From DATKKG01 sp035543015 (GTDB taxonomy: Archaea > Thermoproteota > Nitrososphaeria > Conexivisphaerales > DTJL01), in assembly GCA_035543015.1 (NCBI GenBank), contig DATKKG010000030.1:62001-126000 (forward strand): a stretch of DNA of 64,000 bases, in the 5' to 3' direction. Shown piece after piece: positions 9,304 through 17,774 of the stretch. Under the pieces are notes generated by a model. The model had not been told where the DNA came from, made no database searches, and worked only from the letters and a program-made list of their open reading frames with translations. A program made the position numbers and the translations under genes. The stretch's first letter is position 1, and each line of letters opens with the position of its first letter.

Positions 9304-10266
9304 CTAGAAGCTGACAAGCTGAATGAGCAACCCCGCTACGTCGATCCCCATCTTAGCGACCACGTAGTTATCAAGCAGGTAGTAGTCGCTCCCACCCTGG
9401 TAGACCGTGGTGACCTCCTTGGCTCTAGAGGAGGCCGAGGAGGTGCTGTTGAATCCGAAGGCGTAGACCGCCTGGAAGCTCTGGCCTGAGCCGGTAACGG
9501 CCTTCGCGGCGAAGTCTGAGCCCTTGATCTCTCCTTCGAAGCCCTGATAGTTAAGAGCCAGGTAGTTGGCGCCGCTGCCTGCGACAGCGAACACCGACAG
9601 CTGGACCGTCCTGTTCTGGAACAGGCTGGTCTGCTGGTCGAGGGCGGCGTCCATCCCAGCCTCGAGCTCCGACGTGGGGTTGAGGTCGCTCTGGGAATAG
9701 AAGATCAGACCATTCAGGAAGCAGATCCTGCCCGTCAGCAGGGTCTTCGACAGGCTGTCGTTGTTGAGCACAAAGTAGATGGTGTAGGTCCGATAGTTGA
9801 CCCTTCCAACTATGGAGCTGGCGTTCAGGGCCGAATGCAGGTCGTCGTAGGCCTGCTGTGTGGTCTTGATGATGACGACGCCGGTGTCGTTCTGGTTCGG
9901 GTTGGAGTTGGCGACGTTGTAGTTCAGCAGGTAGGTGATGTTGGCGAAAGTGAGGGCCTGGCCCGTCTGGTATACGTGCAGGAGGGGAACGTCGCTGGAA
10001 GCGTTGAGGCCCGAGGCCAGTGCGTTGGAGATGTTGGCGAAGGTGGCCGTCTCCGCCTCGGCGGGCACGAGAGACATCCAGGGCTGCACGGCGATGGAAG
10101 CCCCTGAGGGGATGTGTTCGGTCCTCAGGCCGGTGAGGAAGGGGAGGGCGAAGGACGCGCCGAAGAGCAGGACGCTGAAGAGGGCAAAGCTGGCCCAGAT
10201 CACCTTGTAGTTGCGCTTAGGCCGCTTCACCTTCGGCATTTCAAGGCTGGGCTCCGCGCTGGTCAT
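9304..10266 (-). CDS. Single-pass membrane protein with large extracellular domain, unknown
   Basis: 320 residues from the ATG at 10266. An in-frame ATG at 10341 would overlap the divergent gene and is less likely. A short basic N-terminus (KVKRPKRNYK) precedes one transmembrane helix, then about 270 extracellular residues rich in Ser, Thr, Asn and sequons, for example NASSDV and NDTGVV. No catalytic motif is evident. A repeated F-A-N-I pattern (TFANISNAL, TFANITYLL) may mark internal duplication. It is likely co-transcribed with the membrane protein at 8714-9274. Function unknown. Confidence 0.55.
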   Translation of the reverse strand: MTSAEPSLEMPKVKRPKRNYKVIWASFALFSVLLFGASFALPFLTGLRTEHIPSGASIAVQPWMSLVPAEAETATFANISNALASGLNASSDVPLLHVYQTGQALTFANITYLLNYNVANSNPNQNDTGVVIIKTTQQAYDDLHSALNASSIVGRVNYRTYTIYFVLNNDSLSKTLLTGRICFLNGLIFYSQSDLNPTSELEAGMDAALDQQTSLFQNRTVQLSVFAVAGSGANYLALNYQGFEGEIKGSDFAAKAVTGSGQSFQAVYAFGFNSTSSASSRAKEVTTVYQGGSDYYLLDNYVVAKMGIDVAGLLIQLVSF

Positions 10267-10360
10267 TCTAAAGTCTTGCGCCGACGTTCCGGCTTTCAAT
10301 CGCTCCAGAGGTGGTGATGCAAGACTCAAATAGGTGGCCAAGCTCGGCAGTCTCGAATTG

Positions 10361-10714
10361 ATGTCGGCCCGGGCGATACTCAGGAGATCGGCGAAGGTCT
10401 TCGCAGCGATCGCCTTGGCTGATGCCGTCTTGACCGTCGCGGTCTACCTTGTCTACGGGTGGCTGGCGGCGTACTTCGCGTACAGCTACTCCTCCATCGT
10501 CGAAGCGGCCCTGCTCCTGATTGGTGGAGGCTTCTACGACTGGTCAGAGGCTGAGTGGGGCATCGGTTTCAAGCGACTCACGGGCAACCGCGACGCCAAG
10601 TATAGCAAGGAAGCCCATCGAGTCGCGGACAGGAAGGGGATGGCGCTGATCGCTGCCGGGGCCATGGTCTTCCTGCTCGCGCTCGTCGTCGACCTCCTCA
10701 TTCCAGCACACTGA
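10361..10714 (+). CDS. Small membrane protein, unknown
   Basis: 117 residues with three predicted helices: about residues 10-32, 37-57 and 93-113. The loop contains the motif GGGFYDWSEAEWG and a basic stretch (KRLTGNRDAKYSKEAHRVADRKG). The ATG at 10361 is preferred to a GTG at 10334 because the TATA-like TCAAATAGG sits at about 10325-10333, leaving about 28 nt to the ATG. I do not recognise the family, although short archaeal proteins of this layout are common. It is divergent from the membrane protein gene at 9304 and convergent with the peptide-binding protein gene. Confidence 0.5.
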   Translation: MSARAILRRSAKVFAAIALADAVLTVAVYLVYGWLAAYFAYSYSSIVEAALLLIGGGFYDWSEAEWGIGFKRLTGNRDAKYSKEAHRVADRKGMALIAAGAMVFLLALVVDLLIPAH

Positions 10715-10741
10715 GTAGCTCACGCTGATGGCGTGTGTCCG

Positions 10742-10748
10742 AAAAAAA
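10742..10748 (-). terminator. Poly-T terminator
   Basis: Seven consecutive T on the minus strand, 18 nt after the stop of the peptide-binding protein gene. U-runs of this kind end archaeal transcription without a hairpin. It lies in the 51-nt gap between two convergent genes. Confidence 0.5.
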
Positions 10749-10765
10749 GTTGTTGAAGCGTTATC

Positions 10766-13417
10766 CTACTGAGGTTTTCTGCGGGACATTAGCAGTGCTA
10801 CGAGTAGAGCTATGATGGCGATTACTATGCCGCCGTAGGCGACATAGGTGATCGTGTTGAGGTTGGAGTTCAGGGTGCTGTACTGGCTGGTGAGTTGGTT
10901 GAGGCCTGTCTGGAGCGGGCTGACCTGGCTCGCGACCGTCGTCGAGACCGACTGCGACACCTGGTTGATGGCGGCAGTCAGAGAGGTCTGAAGCTGGTTC
11001 AGTCCGGACTGGACGCTGGCGCCGAGGGCGACGGTGTCATTGTGTGTCGCGGCGTTGGCGAATATCGGGTTAAGGATGTCCGACAGCGCTACGAAGTTGA
11101 GTTGGTAGGTCGGGCTCACCGAAGGCGGCAGCACCAGAGGCAGGGTTCCGTTGCTGATTAGGGTCAGCAGGTCTCCTGCGGTGCTCGTGGTGCCGTATGT
11201 AGTCGCCTTCACAGTGTAGCCTGTGAAGTTCCAGTAGTAGTACACCGTTCCTGGGGCCAATGGGCTGAAGAAGTATTGGTAGGCACCGCTGGGGGTAGTT
11301 ATGGCCGATCCTGAAAGCGTGAATGTCTTGTTGTCCGTGCTGGTCATCAGGAAGAGGACCATGTTGCCGTATCCTTCACCTGTCACGGGGCTGGCGAACG
11401 TCCCGCTGAGCGGAACGTACGAACCCCAGAGCACCACTGGGCCAGATGATATCTGTCCTATGGTTCCGTTGGGGACTGTGATGGTTACCGGCGTTACAGC
11501 GATGTTGCCAGAGCTTGGGTTGTAAGGCGTCACGCCCGTGTTGTACCCTGCAGCAGCGAGCAGCGACTTTGCGAGGTTCACGTCGTACGCGTCAGACTGG
11601 AGGTTCGTGTTGAACCATGGGCCGTAGGCGGGGCTCCATGGTGTGACACCTGGGCTGCCCGCGTTGAGCAGCAGGTTCGTCACGATCAGCTGCCTGGGTA
11701 TCAAGTGGCTGAAGGCCTCCCTGACATACTTCGCATATGTCTTCGCGTTCGCTGGGTCGGTCTTACCGTTGGGCGTGTTCACGCCTGTTCCCCAGACGGG
11801 GTTCAGGTTGTTGACGCCCATCTCCTGGTAGCCGAGCTCAGGACCAGTGAGGACGTTAGCACCGATACTCGTCAGCTGGGCTTGGTTGACGGCCAAGCCG
11901 TAGTTGGTGTCCAACTCGTTGACCGTTCCCTGGCTGTAGGCGGCGATTGCCGCGTCGCTACCCGAAATCCAGACCACGTTGTAGTTCTTGATGCTGAACT
12001 GCTCTAGGCTCTCCAGGCCCGTCCTGTTCCAGTACCCGTAGTACTTGACCAGGCTCGCTATGTTCGCCGTGAAATCGTACTTGATCATGGCGTACGGGCC
12101 GTTGCCGAAGGGCCCTACGAGGGCCTTCCCGTTGTTGCCATCAGCGTTGGATGGGTCAACGAGCGTGACGGTCGTCCCGTTAGCGAACTTGTCTGGTCCC
12201 GAAGCCGTGCTGTATGGAAGCTGGCTCCAGGTGTTGTCCGGGAACCCTTCCAGGAAGTGCTTCGGCAGAGGGGAGATGACCGTGTAGGTCAAGTTCATGA
12301 AGGGGTAGAACTGGGAGAGGTCGTACCTGAAGGTGTAGGTGTCAACGGCCGTGACGTTGAATGGGACCTTGGTATCGCCCGCCGACTGGTCGATTGTTAC
12401 GGTGGTTCCGTTGAGGAACTTGAAGTTCCCAACGTTGCCGAGCGCCGACAGGATGCTGCCAGTTCCGACCGCTCCGGAGCCGGGGTCGAAGTTCGCCCAC
12501 ATAGTGAAGACGAAGTCATCGGCCGTCACCGGAACGCCGTCCTGGAAGTTCGTCGGCTTGAAGTTGATGGTCCAATGCAGACCGTCAGCCGAGGCGTTGA
12601 CGCCGTTGGCCATGGAGAGGTAGTAGCCGTTGGTCCTGGGGTCGATCTCCATCAGCGAGCCGAAGGCAGGGCTGTAGATGAACAGGGCGTAGAAGGAGTT
12701 GCTGTTGCTCGTAGGCAGGGGGTTGAGGCCGACGTCCGGGAAGACGTTCCCAGCCTCAGCGAAGTTCAGGGTGCTGACTCCAGAGTAGTGCTGCACATCC
12801 GGGAAGGCCAGCTCACTCCAGACGCTGGCGCTACCGTAGTCTTTGATGGCAGGGGCTCTGGCTATGATCCAGTTGGTGTAGTAGACGATGTCGAACGGCG
12901 CGTCGCTAAGCAGGGTGGACTCGATGTTCCAGAGGTCTGCTTGCTGGCGCGTGAAGTTCGGCGTGGAGTACATATCGTTGATCAGCGAGTTGACTGTGGA
13001 GCTGTTGTAGAGGTAGTAGTTGTTGCCGTTCGGTGACCAGTCCGCGAGGTCTCCCCTTATGTTGCTGAAGGACGAGTCGGGGGTGGGCGATGTGGCGCCC
13101 CACCCGATGAAGGCTAAATCGTAGCCTCCATGTGCGAAGTCCTGCTGCACAGAATCTGAGAAGATCCTAGCATCAAGCTGGGCGAAGGACACAAGGGTCA
13201 ACCTTGCGTCAATGCCCACAGCCTGCATAGACTGGGCGATGATTGAAGCGTGCTGCCTCCTGACTGCGTTGGAGTTCGGCGACAAGAGGTTCACTGTGAA
13301 AAGCGAGGTCGTGGCTGCTTGGGTTGGCACTGCTGGTGCAATTGTGCTGAAGAGTGTTACATATACCGCGAGAGCCAATGCGGCTCCCATCAGTACGTCT
13401 TTCTTGTATTGAAACAT
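10766..13417 (-). CDS. Membrane-anchored ABC peptide-binding protein (family 5)
   Basis: 883 residues: an N-terminal signal helix (about 10-30), then a solute-binding family 5 fold (SBP_bac_5) of DppA/OppA type. Recognisable parts are FTVNLLSPNSNAVRRQHA, the GLHWTINFKPTNFQDGVPVTADDFVF segment and VREAFSHLIPRQLIV. An inserted Ig-like domain (about 650-760), a serine/glutamine-rich coiled coil (QSGLNQLQTSLTAAINQ) and a final helix with RRKPQ follow. Archaeal binding proteins are often anchored at the C-terminus like this. It should deliver peptides to the DppBCDF importer encoded nearby at 14861-18749, but has its own strong promoter. The order of the parts is seen; the ligand is inferred from the family and neighbours. 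Confidence 0.88.
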   Translation of the reverse strand: MFQYKKDVLMGAALALAVYVTLFSTIAPAVPTQAATTSLFTVNLLSPNSNAVRRQHASIIAQSMQAVGIDARLTLVSFAQLDARIFSDSVQQDFAHGGYDLAFIGWGATSPTPDSSFSNIRGDLADWSPNGNNYYLYNSSTVNSLINDMYSTPNFTRQQADLWNIESTLLSDAPFDIVYYTNWIIARAPAIKDYGSASVWSELAFPDVQHYSGVSTLNFAEAGNVFPDVGLNPLPTSNSNSFYALFIYSPAFGSLMEIDPRTNGYYLSMANGVNASADGLHWTINFKPTNFQDGVPVTADDFVFTMWANFDPGSGAVGTGSILSALGNVGNFKFLNGTTVTIDQSAGDTKVPFNVTAVDTYTFRYDLSQFYPFMNLTYTVISPLPKHFLEGFPDNTWSQLPYSTASGPDKFANGTTVTLVDPSNADGNNGKALVGPFGNGPYAMIKYDFTANIASLVKYYGYWNRTGLESLEQFSIKNYNVVWISGSDAAIAAYSQGTVNELDTNYGLAVNQAQLTSIGANVLTGPELGYQEMGVNNLNPVWGTGVNTPNGKTDPANAKTYAKYVREAFSHLIPRQLIVTNLLLNAGSPGVTPWSPAYGPWFNTNLQSDAYDVNLAKSLLAAAGYNTGVTPYNPSSGNIAVTPVTITVPNGTIGQISSGPVVLWGSYVPLSGTFASPVTGEGYGNMVLFLMTSTDNKTFTLSGSAITTPSGAYQYFFSPLAPGTVYYYWNFTGYTVKATTYGTTSTAGDLLTLISNGTLPLVLPPSVSPTYQLNFVALSDILNPIFANAATHNDTVALGASVQSGLNQLQTSLTAAINQVSQSVSTTVASQVSPLQTGLNQLTSQYSTLNSNLNTITYVAYGGIVIAIIALLVALLMSRRKPQ

Positions 13418-13448
13418 GTTCGTCGTTCAGGAAAAATATGGTTGAAGC

Positions 13449-13473
13449 TATTTATACTTTACGAATCGTAAAG
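13449..13473 (-). promoter_or_regulatory. Promoter of peptide-binding protein gene with 17-nt palindrome
   Basis: On the minus strand TATAAATA (13449-13456) lies about 35 nt before the ATG. Directly upstream, where TFB would bind the BRE, is the perfect inverted repeat CTTTACGAATCGTAAAG (13457-13473: eight-base arms around one base). Such a site next to TATA/BRE is a good candidate operator for peptide-dependent control. This is the longest perfect compact palindrome I saw in the window. Confidence 0.6.
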
Positions 13474-13596
13474 AGATTTCGTCAAGGCGAAGTTAAGGCA
13501 TGACAGACTAAGCAGAGTCCTGCCACAAATATGAATATTAGCGCAGTCCACGTATGGCTTTCCTGCAATCTATCTAGCGCCTCTGGGCACCGCTTG

Positions 13597-14280
13597 TTAC
13601 AAATGGCTCTGACGTGAGCCGTGATGGTCTGCGTCGGCGACTTGCTTTACCGTGACGAACCTCTCCTTGTTCCCGCGGGCGCCCAGGATGAAATCCATCA
13701 GGCCGTCGACGTGGACCACCGGAACGCCTTCCACGGAGATCTGGTGCTGGGGCCACAGGACCAGTAGCGCCGGAAGCACTTCGTTGATTCCTGAAATCAG
13801 CCCCGAAGAGGCCAGGGCGCGGGCCCTTTCCAGCTGTTTCAGCGCCAGCGGCCTGAGAACGGATGGGGAGACCCTTTGCCAGTGTTTGCAGTCCAGGGCG
13901 ATCGCGAAGCCGGAGTTGACCCCTATCACGTCGATCTCCCGCCTCGGACGCCTGAGCCTGAAGTTCTTCCAGGTCCTGTAGCCCAGACATTCAAAGGCCC
14001 TGGAGGCGAGAGCCTCGAACTCCTTCCAGTCCAGGGCGAGGCTCAGCTCCTGCATCGATACGCCACGCCGAAGCAAGTAGCTCGCGATGTAGACCCGTCC
14101 CCCCTCCGGGACGAGAAGCGTCGAGCCTTCAAGTGTCGCTAGGGCGTTGGCGCAGAGCTCCTCTGCGCGCGACAGAAGCCTCGCCTCATCCGTTCCGGTC
14201 GCCCCTGAAATGGCCGCAAGCTCGTTGGGGCCCTCCCTGAGGTTGCTGAACAGCTCCAAGACCGAGTTGGGCGAGGCCAT
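13597..14280 (-). CDS. Mrr-like restriction-endonuclease-fold protein
   Basis: 227 residues. The N-terminal half is mixed alpha (about 1-80) and may be a winged helix. From about residue 84 comes a PD-(D/E)xK nuclease core: WKEFEALASRAFECLGYRT, then REIDVIGVNSG with the catalytic Asp, then ALDCKHW, which supplies the DxK pair. This matches the Mrr_cat type, an archaeal family with roles in restriction or repair. No methylase or specificity subunit is near, so a complete restriction system is not supported. The gene sits between the peptide-binding protein and its transporter genes, facing the same way, with gaps on both sides. Confidence 0.65.
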   Translation of the reverse strand: MASPNSVLELFSNLREGPNELAAISGATGTDEARLLSRAEELCANALATLEGSTLLVPEGGRVYIASYLLRRGVSMQELSLALDWKEFEALASRAFECLGYRTWKNFRLRRPRREIDVIGVNSGFAIALDCKHWQRVSPSVLRPLALKQLERARALASSGLISGINEVLPALLVLWPQHQISVEGVPVVHVDGLMDFILGARGNKERFVTVKQVADADHHGSRQSHL

Positions 14281-14443
14281 CTCAGGAGTTACAACTCGGC
14301 CCTGTATTTACGAGCCTTGGTCGACAGCTGGCGTAGGGTCATGCGCTCCCAAGGGACGCCCGCACCGACCGGCGAAGGTCTATCTTAGAGGAAACCCACA
14401 TCGTCAGACATAAAGTTGCAGATTTTCCAACCTCATTCAACTG

Positions 14444-14836
14444 ATGCAAAGTATAAAAGACATAATGGAGTTCCGCAACCTGTTGGCAGCCGCAGGCATA
14501 GGGAAGTATGCCAGGATAACTCTGGCCAGGGAGAGGGTATGGGAGATCCTCAGATCTGACGGAGAGATGTCATCGGCGCCATTCACGATGAGGGAGTTCT
14601 ACGAGCGTCACAGGAAGGAGCTGCTGTCCTCCCTTTCTCCGATAAACCCAGGTTCGTCCGTAGAAGCGGTGGTGCGCGGCGCGCTCCAGAGCCTGAGCAA
14701 GAAGGGTCTCCTGCTTGCAACGAGGCGCTGGGGGGAGACGACCTACGAGAAGAACATCTACATGATACATCGTTCTCTGGTCCCGTTCAACTACGGACAG
14801 GCCATGGTGCAGGCTCAGCGGATGCGTCTACTCTAG
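14444..14836 (+). CDS. Small winged-helix-like protein, unknown
   Basis: 130 residues. The pattern of helices (LARERVWEILRSDGEM, FTMREFYERHRKEL, VEAVVRGALQSLSKKGLL) followed by a beta pair (LLATRRWGETTYEKNIYMI) is that of a winged helix, so it may bind DNA. A TATA-like ACATAAAG lies about 30 nt before the ATG; a second ATG at 14465 is possible. It lies alone between the Mrr-like gene and the dpp operon and could be a local regulator. No named family is recognised. Confidence 0.5.
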   Translation: MQSIKDIMEFRNLLAAAGIGKYARITLARERVWEILRSDGEMSSAPFTMREFYERHRKELLSSLSPINPGSSVEAVVRGALQSLSKKGLLLATRRWGETTYEKNIYMIHRSLVPFNYGQAMVQAQRMRLL

Positions 14837-14860
14837 GGCCCGTCCTGAACTCGAAGCGAC

Positions 14861-15859
14861 CTAGGCGAAGTCCTTCCAGAAGTGACAGGCGACCCAGTGG
14901 CCGGGTTTGGCCTCCGTCCAGGCCGGCTTCTCCGTCCTGCATATCTCCTTGGCGTAGGGGCACCTCGGATGGAAGCGGCAGGCAGGGGGCGGGTTGATCG
15001 GGCTCGGCACCTCCCCTGGCAGTATTATCCTGTGCATCTTCGTGGTCGGGTCGGGTATGGGCACCGCCGAAAGGAGGGCCAGCGAATACGGGTGGAGCGG
15101 TCTGCCGAACAGGTCGCCGGTGCCTCCCTCCTCCACGATCTCCCCGAGATACATCACCGCCACACGCCGGCTAATCTGGCGGACCGAGCTGAGGTCGTGG
15201 GAGATGTACAGGTACGAGATCTGCTTGCTCTGCTGAAGCCCCATCATCAGGTTGAGGATCTGGGCCCTGATGGAGACGTCCAAGGAAGACACGGGCTCGT
15301 CCGCGACGATGAGCTTCGGATCCACGGCAAGCGCCCTGGCGATGCTCAGCCTCTGCCTCTGGCCGCCGCTGAACTCATGCGGGTAGCGCTCCGCGTGGTA
15401 TTCTTCGAGCCCCACCATCCTCAGCAGCTCGTAGACCCTCTCCTTCCACTTCTCTCGGGGGACGTGATGGTGGATCTGGAACGGCTCGATCAGGATGTCG
15501 TAGACCGTCATCCTGGGGTCCAGCGAGAGGTAGGGGTTCTGGAAGACCAGCTGCATGCTCCTGCGCAGCGAAAGCCTGGACTTGGCGTCACCCTTCTTGA
15601 ACGCCTTGTAGACGTCCTTCCCCTCGAGGAGGACCTGCCCCGAGGTCGGCGACTCTAGGTCCAGGACCACCTTCGCGGTGGTGGTCTTGCCGCAGCCGCT
15701 CTCCCCGACGAGGGCCAGGGTCTCGCCCACCCCTATGCTGAAACTGACGTGGTCGACTGCGTGGACGTCGCCCACCTTCTTCTTGGTGATTACCCCCTTC
15801 GAATAGACGGGGAAGTACTTGACGAGGTCGTTGACCTCCATTAGAGCTTGTTCTGACAT
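14861..15859 (-). CDS. dppF: Peptide ABC importer ATPase (DppF/OppF type)
   Basis: 332 residues. Walker A GESGCGKTT is at about 52-60, the signature SGGQRQR at about 163 and Walker B LIVADEP at about 182. The C-terminal oligopeptide extension carries the PPPACRFHPRCPYAKEIC cysteine-rich motif typical of the family and compatible with an Fe-S cluster. It hydrolyses ATP at the cytoplasmic face to drive peptide import together with DppD. It is the last gene of the dppB-C-D-F operon, starting 4 nt after the dppD stop. The order and motifs are standard; di- versus oligopeptide preference is not decidable. Confidence 0.93.
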   Translation of the reverse strand: MSEQALMEVNDLVKYFPVYSKGVITKKKVGDVHAVDHVSFSIGVGETLALVGESGCGKTTTAKVVLDLESPTSGQVLLEGKDVYKAFKKGDAKSRLSLRRSMQLVFQNPYLSLDPRMTVYDILIEPFQIHHHVPREKWKERVYELLRMVGLEEYHAERYPHEFSGGQRQRLSIARALAVDPKLIVADEPVSSLDVSIRAQILNLMMGLQQSKQISYLYISHDLSSVRQISRRVAVMYLGEIVEEGGTGDLFGRPLHPYSLALLSAVPIPDPTTKMHRIILPGEVPSPINPPPACRFHPRCPYAKEICRTEKPAWTEAKPGHWVACHFWKDFA

Positions 15860-15863
15860 ATCG

Positions 15864-16844
15864 CTATACCCCTTTGAGGTCCAGCTCGCGCCACCTGTGG
15901 CAGGCCACCTGCCTTCCGCTGCCGGCGTCCTCCAAGATGGGGACCTTCTCGCTGCAGACGGCGATCGCGTAGGGGCACCTGGGGTGGAAGCGGCAGCCGC
16001 CCGGAGGCTCTATGAGGTTGGGGATGTTCCCCGGCACGGACAACAGCTCCTTCTTCTTGTCTAGCCTGGGCACCGCTTTGAGGAGGGCCTCCGTGTACGG
16101 ATGCTTCGGCTTCGCGAAGAGGGACTTCGTGTCGGAAGCCTCGTAGACCTGGCCCGCGTACAACACTGTGACGCGCTGGGCCATCTCTGCGATGATCCCC
16201 ATGTCGTGGGTGATCATCACCATGGTCATGTTGAACTTCTCCTTGAGGCTCTTCATCAGCTCGAGCACCTGGGCCTGGATTGTGACGTCGAGGTTCGTGG
16301 TGGGCTCGTCCGCGAAGAGGAGTTGGGGTTCGCACGACAGTGCCCTGGCGATGGCGATCCTCTGCTTCATCCCGCCGCTCAGCTCGTGAGGATAGGCCCT
16401 CAGGCGTCTCTCCGCCTCGGGGATCCCCACGACCTCCAAGAGCCTCCTGGCCGAATCGTGGGCTTCCTGCTTGGTGGCCCCTCTGTGAAGCCTTATGATC
16501 TCGGAGAGCTGGTTCTCGATGGTGAAGAGGGGGTCCAGGCTGGACATGGGGTCCTGGAAGACGATGGCCATGTTCCTGCCCCTCATCGCGCGCATCTCCT
16601 TCTCCTTGAGGCTGAGGATGTCCTTTCCGTCGAAGGTGATGGAGCCCCCTACGATCTTGCCGGGCCTCGGCACGATGCGGAGGGTCGAGAGAGCGGTGAC
16701 GCTCTTGCCTGAGCCTGACTCGCCGACGAGGCCATGGGTCTCCCCATGCTCCACCTTCAGGCTGATGCCGTCGACCGCCTTGACGACGCCGGCCTCAGTG
16801 AAGAAGTACGTCCTAAGGTCGTCTATCTCGAGAAGCGTGGTCAT
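15864..16844 (-). CDS. dppD: Peptide ABC importer ATPase (DppD/OppD type)
   Basis: 326 residues. Walker A GESGSGKSV (about 41-49), Q-loop VFQDPMSSLDP, signature LSGGMKQR and Walker B LLFADEP are all present. The C-terminal PPGGCRFHPRCPYAIAVC motif marks the peptide-transporter ATPase subfamily. It pairs with DppF as a heterodimer under the DppB/DppC permeases. It begins 6 nt after the dppC stop, so the genes are translationally linked. Confidence 0.93.
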   Translation of the reverse strand: MTTLLEIDDLRTYFFTEAGVVKAVDGISLKVEHGETHGLVGESGSGKSVTALSTLRIVPRPGKIVGGSITFDGKDILSLKEKEMRAMRGRNMAIVFQDPMSSLDPLFTIENQLSEIIRLHRGATKQEAHDSARRLLEVVGIPEAERRLRAYPHELSGGMKQRIAIARALSCEPQLLFADEPTTNLDVTIQAQVLELMKSLKEKFNMTMVMITHDMGIIAEMAQRVTVLYAGQVYEASDTKSLFAKPKHPYTEALLKAVPRLDKKKELLSVPGNIPNLIEPPGGCRFHPRCPYAIAVCSEKVPILEDAGSGRQVACHRWRELDLKGV

Positions 16845-16850
16845 CGCCTG

Positions 16851-17774
16851 TCACTCCCTGAGCCTCGGATTCAGCGCGTCGGAAAGGCCGTCGCCGAGGA
16901 GGTTGAAGCCCAGCACGAGGAAGACGACCAGCAGGCCCGGGAACAGAGAGACCCACCAGTAGGTGCTGACGTACCTGAAGCCCTCCTGAATCAGGAGTCC
17001 CCAGGTAGCGGTGTTGGGATCTCCGAAGCCGAGGAAGCTTATGACCACCTCCGTGATGATGTTCCCCGCCACGCCTAGAGACGCGAGGACTATCACGGGC
17101 GTCAGGATGTTGGGGACTATGTGCCTGAAGAGGATCCTGAAGTTGTTGGCCCCGAGAGCCTTCTCGGCCTGAACGAATTCGAGCTCCTTCACCCTCAGGA
17201 TCTCTCCCCTTACGACGAAAGCGATGCCGGACCAGCCGAAGAAGCCGAGAATCACGACGATGAGGGTGAGCCCCCATCCCGCCACGACGTACAGTTCGAA
17301 GATGCGGGCGAAGAGCAGGATGAGGAGGAGGACCGGGACGACGAAGAACACCTGTATTATGGCCAGCACGATGGAGCTTATGGCCCCACGCGAGTACCCG
17401 GCAACGGCTCCTATCGCTATGCCGAGGGCCGTCGCGATCAGGGTCGCCACCAGCCCTACGTACAGGTCATTCCTGGTGCTCCAGATGCTGTCGCTGAACA
17501 CGTCGACCCCGGTGGGCTCGGTGCCGAAGGGGTGCGCCCAGCTCGGAGGGAGGTGAGCCTGGCCCTGGAAGAGGGCTTCGGTGCTGCGCGGAGGATATGC
17601 TGCGAAGTACGGACCGAAGAAGGCGAGGACGATGTACGCCCCCACTATCACCAATCCCAGGAGCGCAGACTTGTTCCTCTTGAAGCGCCTCCACGCGACC
17701 GCCGCCTGGGTAGCGCTCCTCCTTCTCGGAGCCTTGTCCGTCGTGACAGAGTCCTGCTGTGGGCTGGTACTCAT
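16851..17774 (-). CDS. dppC: Peptide ABC importer permease (DppC type)
   Basis: 307 residues with about six helices. A polar N-terminus and the FKRNKSALLGLVIVGAYIV helix match the OppC N-terminal region. The EAA loop (EFVQAEKALGANNFRILFRHIVPN), which docks on the ATPase, is well conserved, as is LGFGDPNTATWG. It forms the peptide channel with DppB. Its ATG immediately follows the dppB TAG (TAGATG), implying coupled translation. Confidence 0.92.
   Translation of the reverse strand: MSTSPQQDSVTTDKAPRRRSATQAAVAWRRFKRNKSALLGLVIVGAYIVLAFFGPYFAAYPPRSTEALFQGQAHLPPSWAHPFGTEPTGVDVFSDSIWSTRNDLYVGLVATLIATALGIAIGAVAGYSRGAISSIVLAIIQVFFVVPVLLLILLFARIFELYVVAGWGLTLIVVILGFFGWSGIAFVVRGEILRVKELEFVQAEKALGANNFRILFRHIVPNILTPVIVLASLGVAGNIITEVVISFLGFGDPNTATWGLLIQEGFRYVSTYWWVSLFPGLLVVFLVLGFNLLGDGLSDALNPRLRE

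Noticed and set aside
13597..14280. Complete restriction-modification system
   Set aside because: No methyltransferase or specificity gene near the Mrr-like protein.
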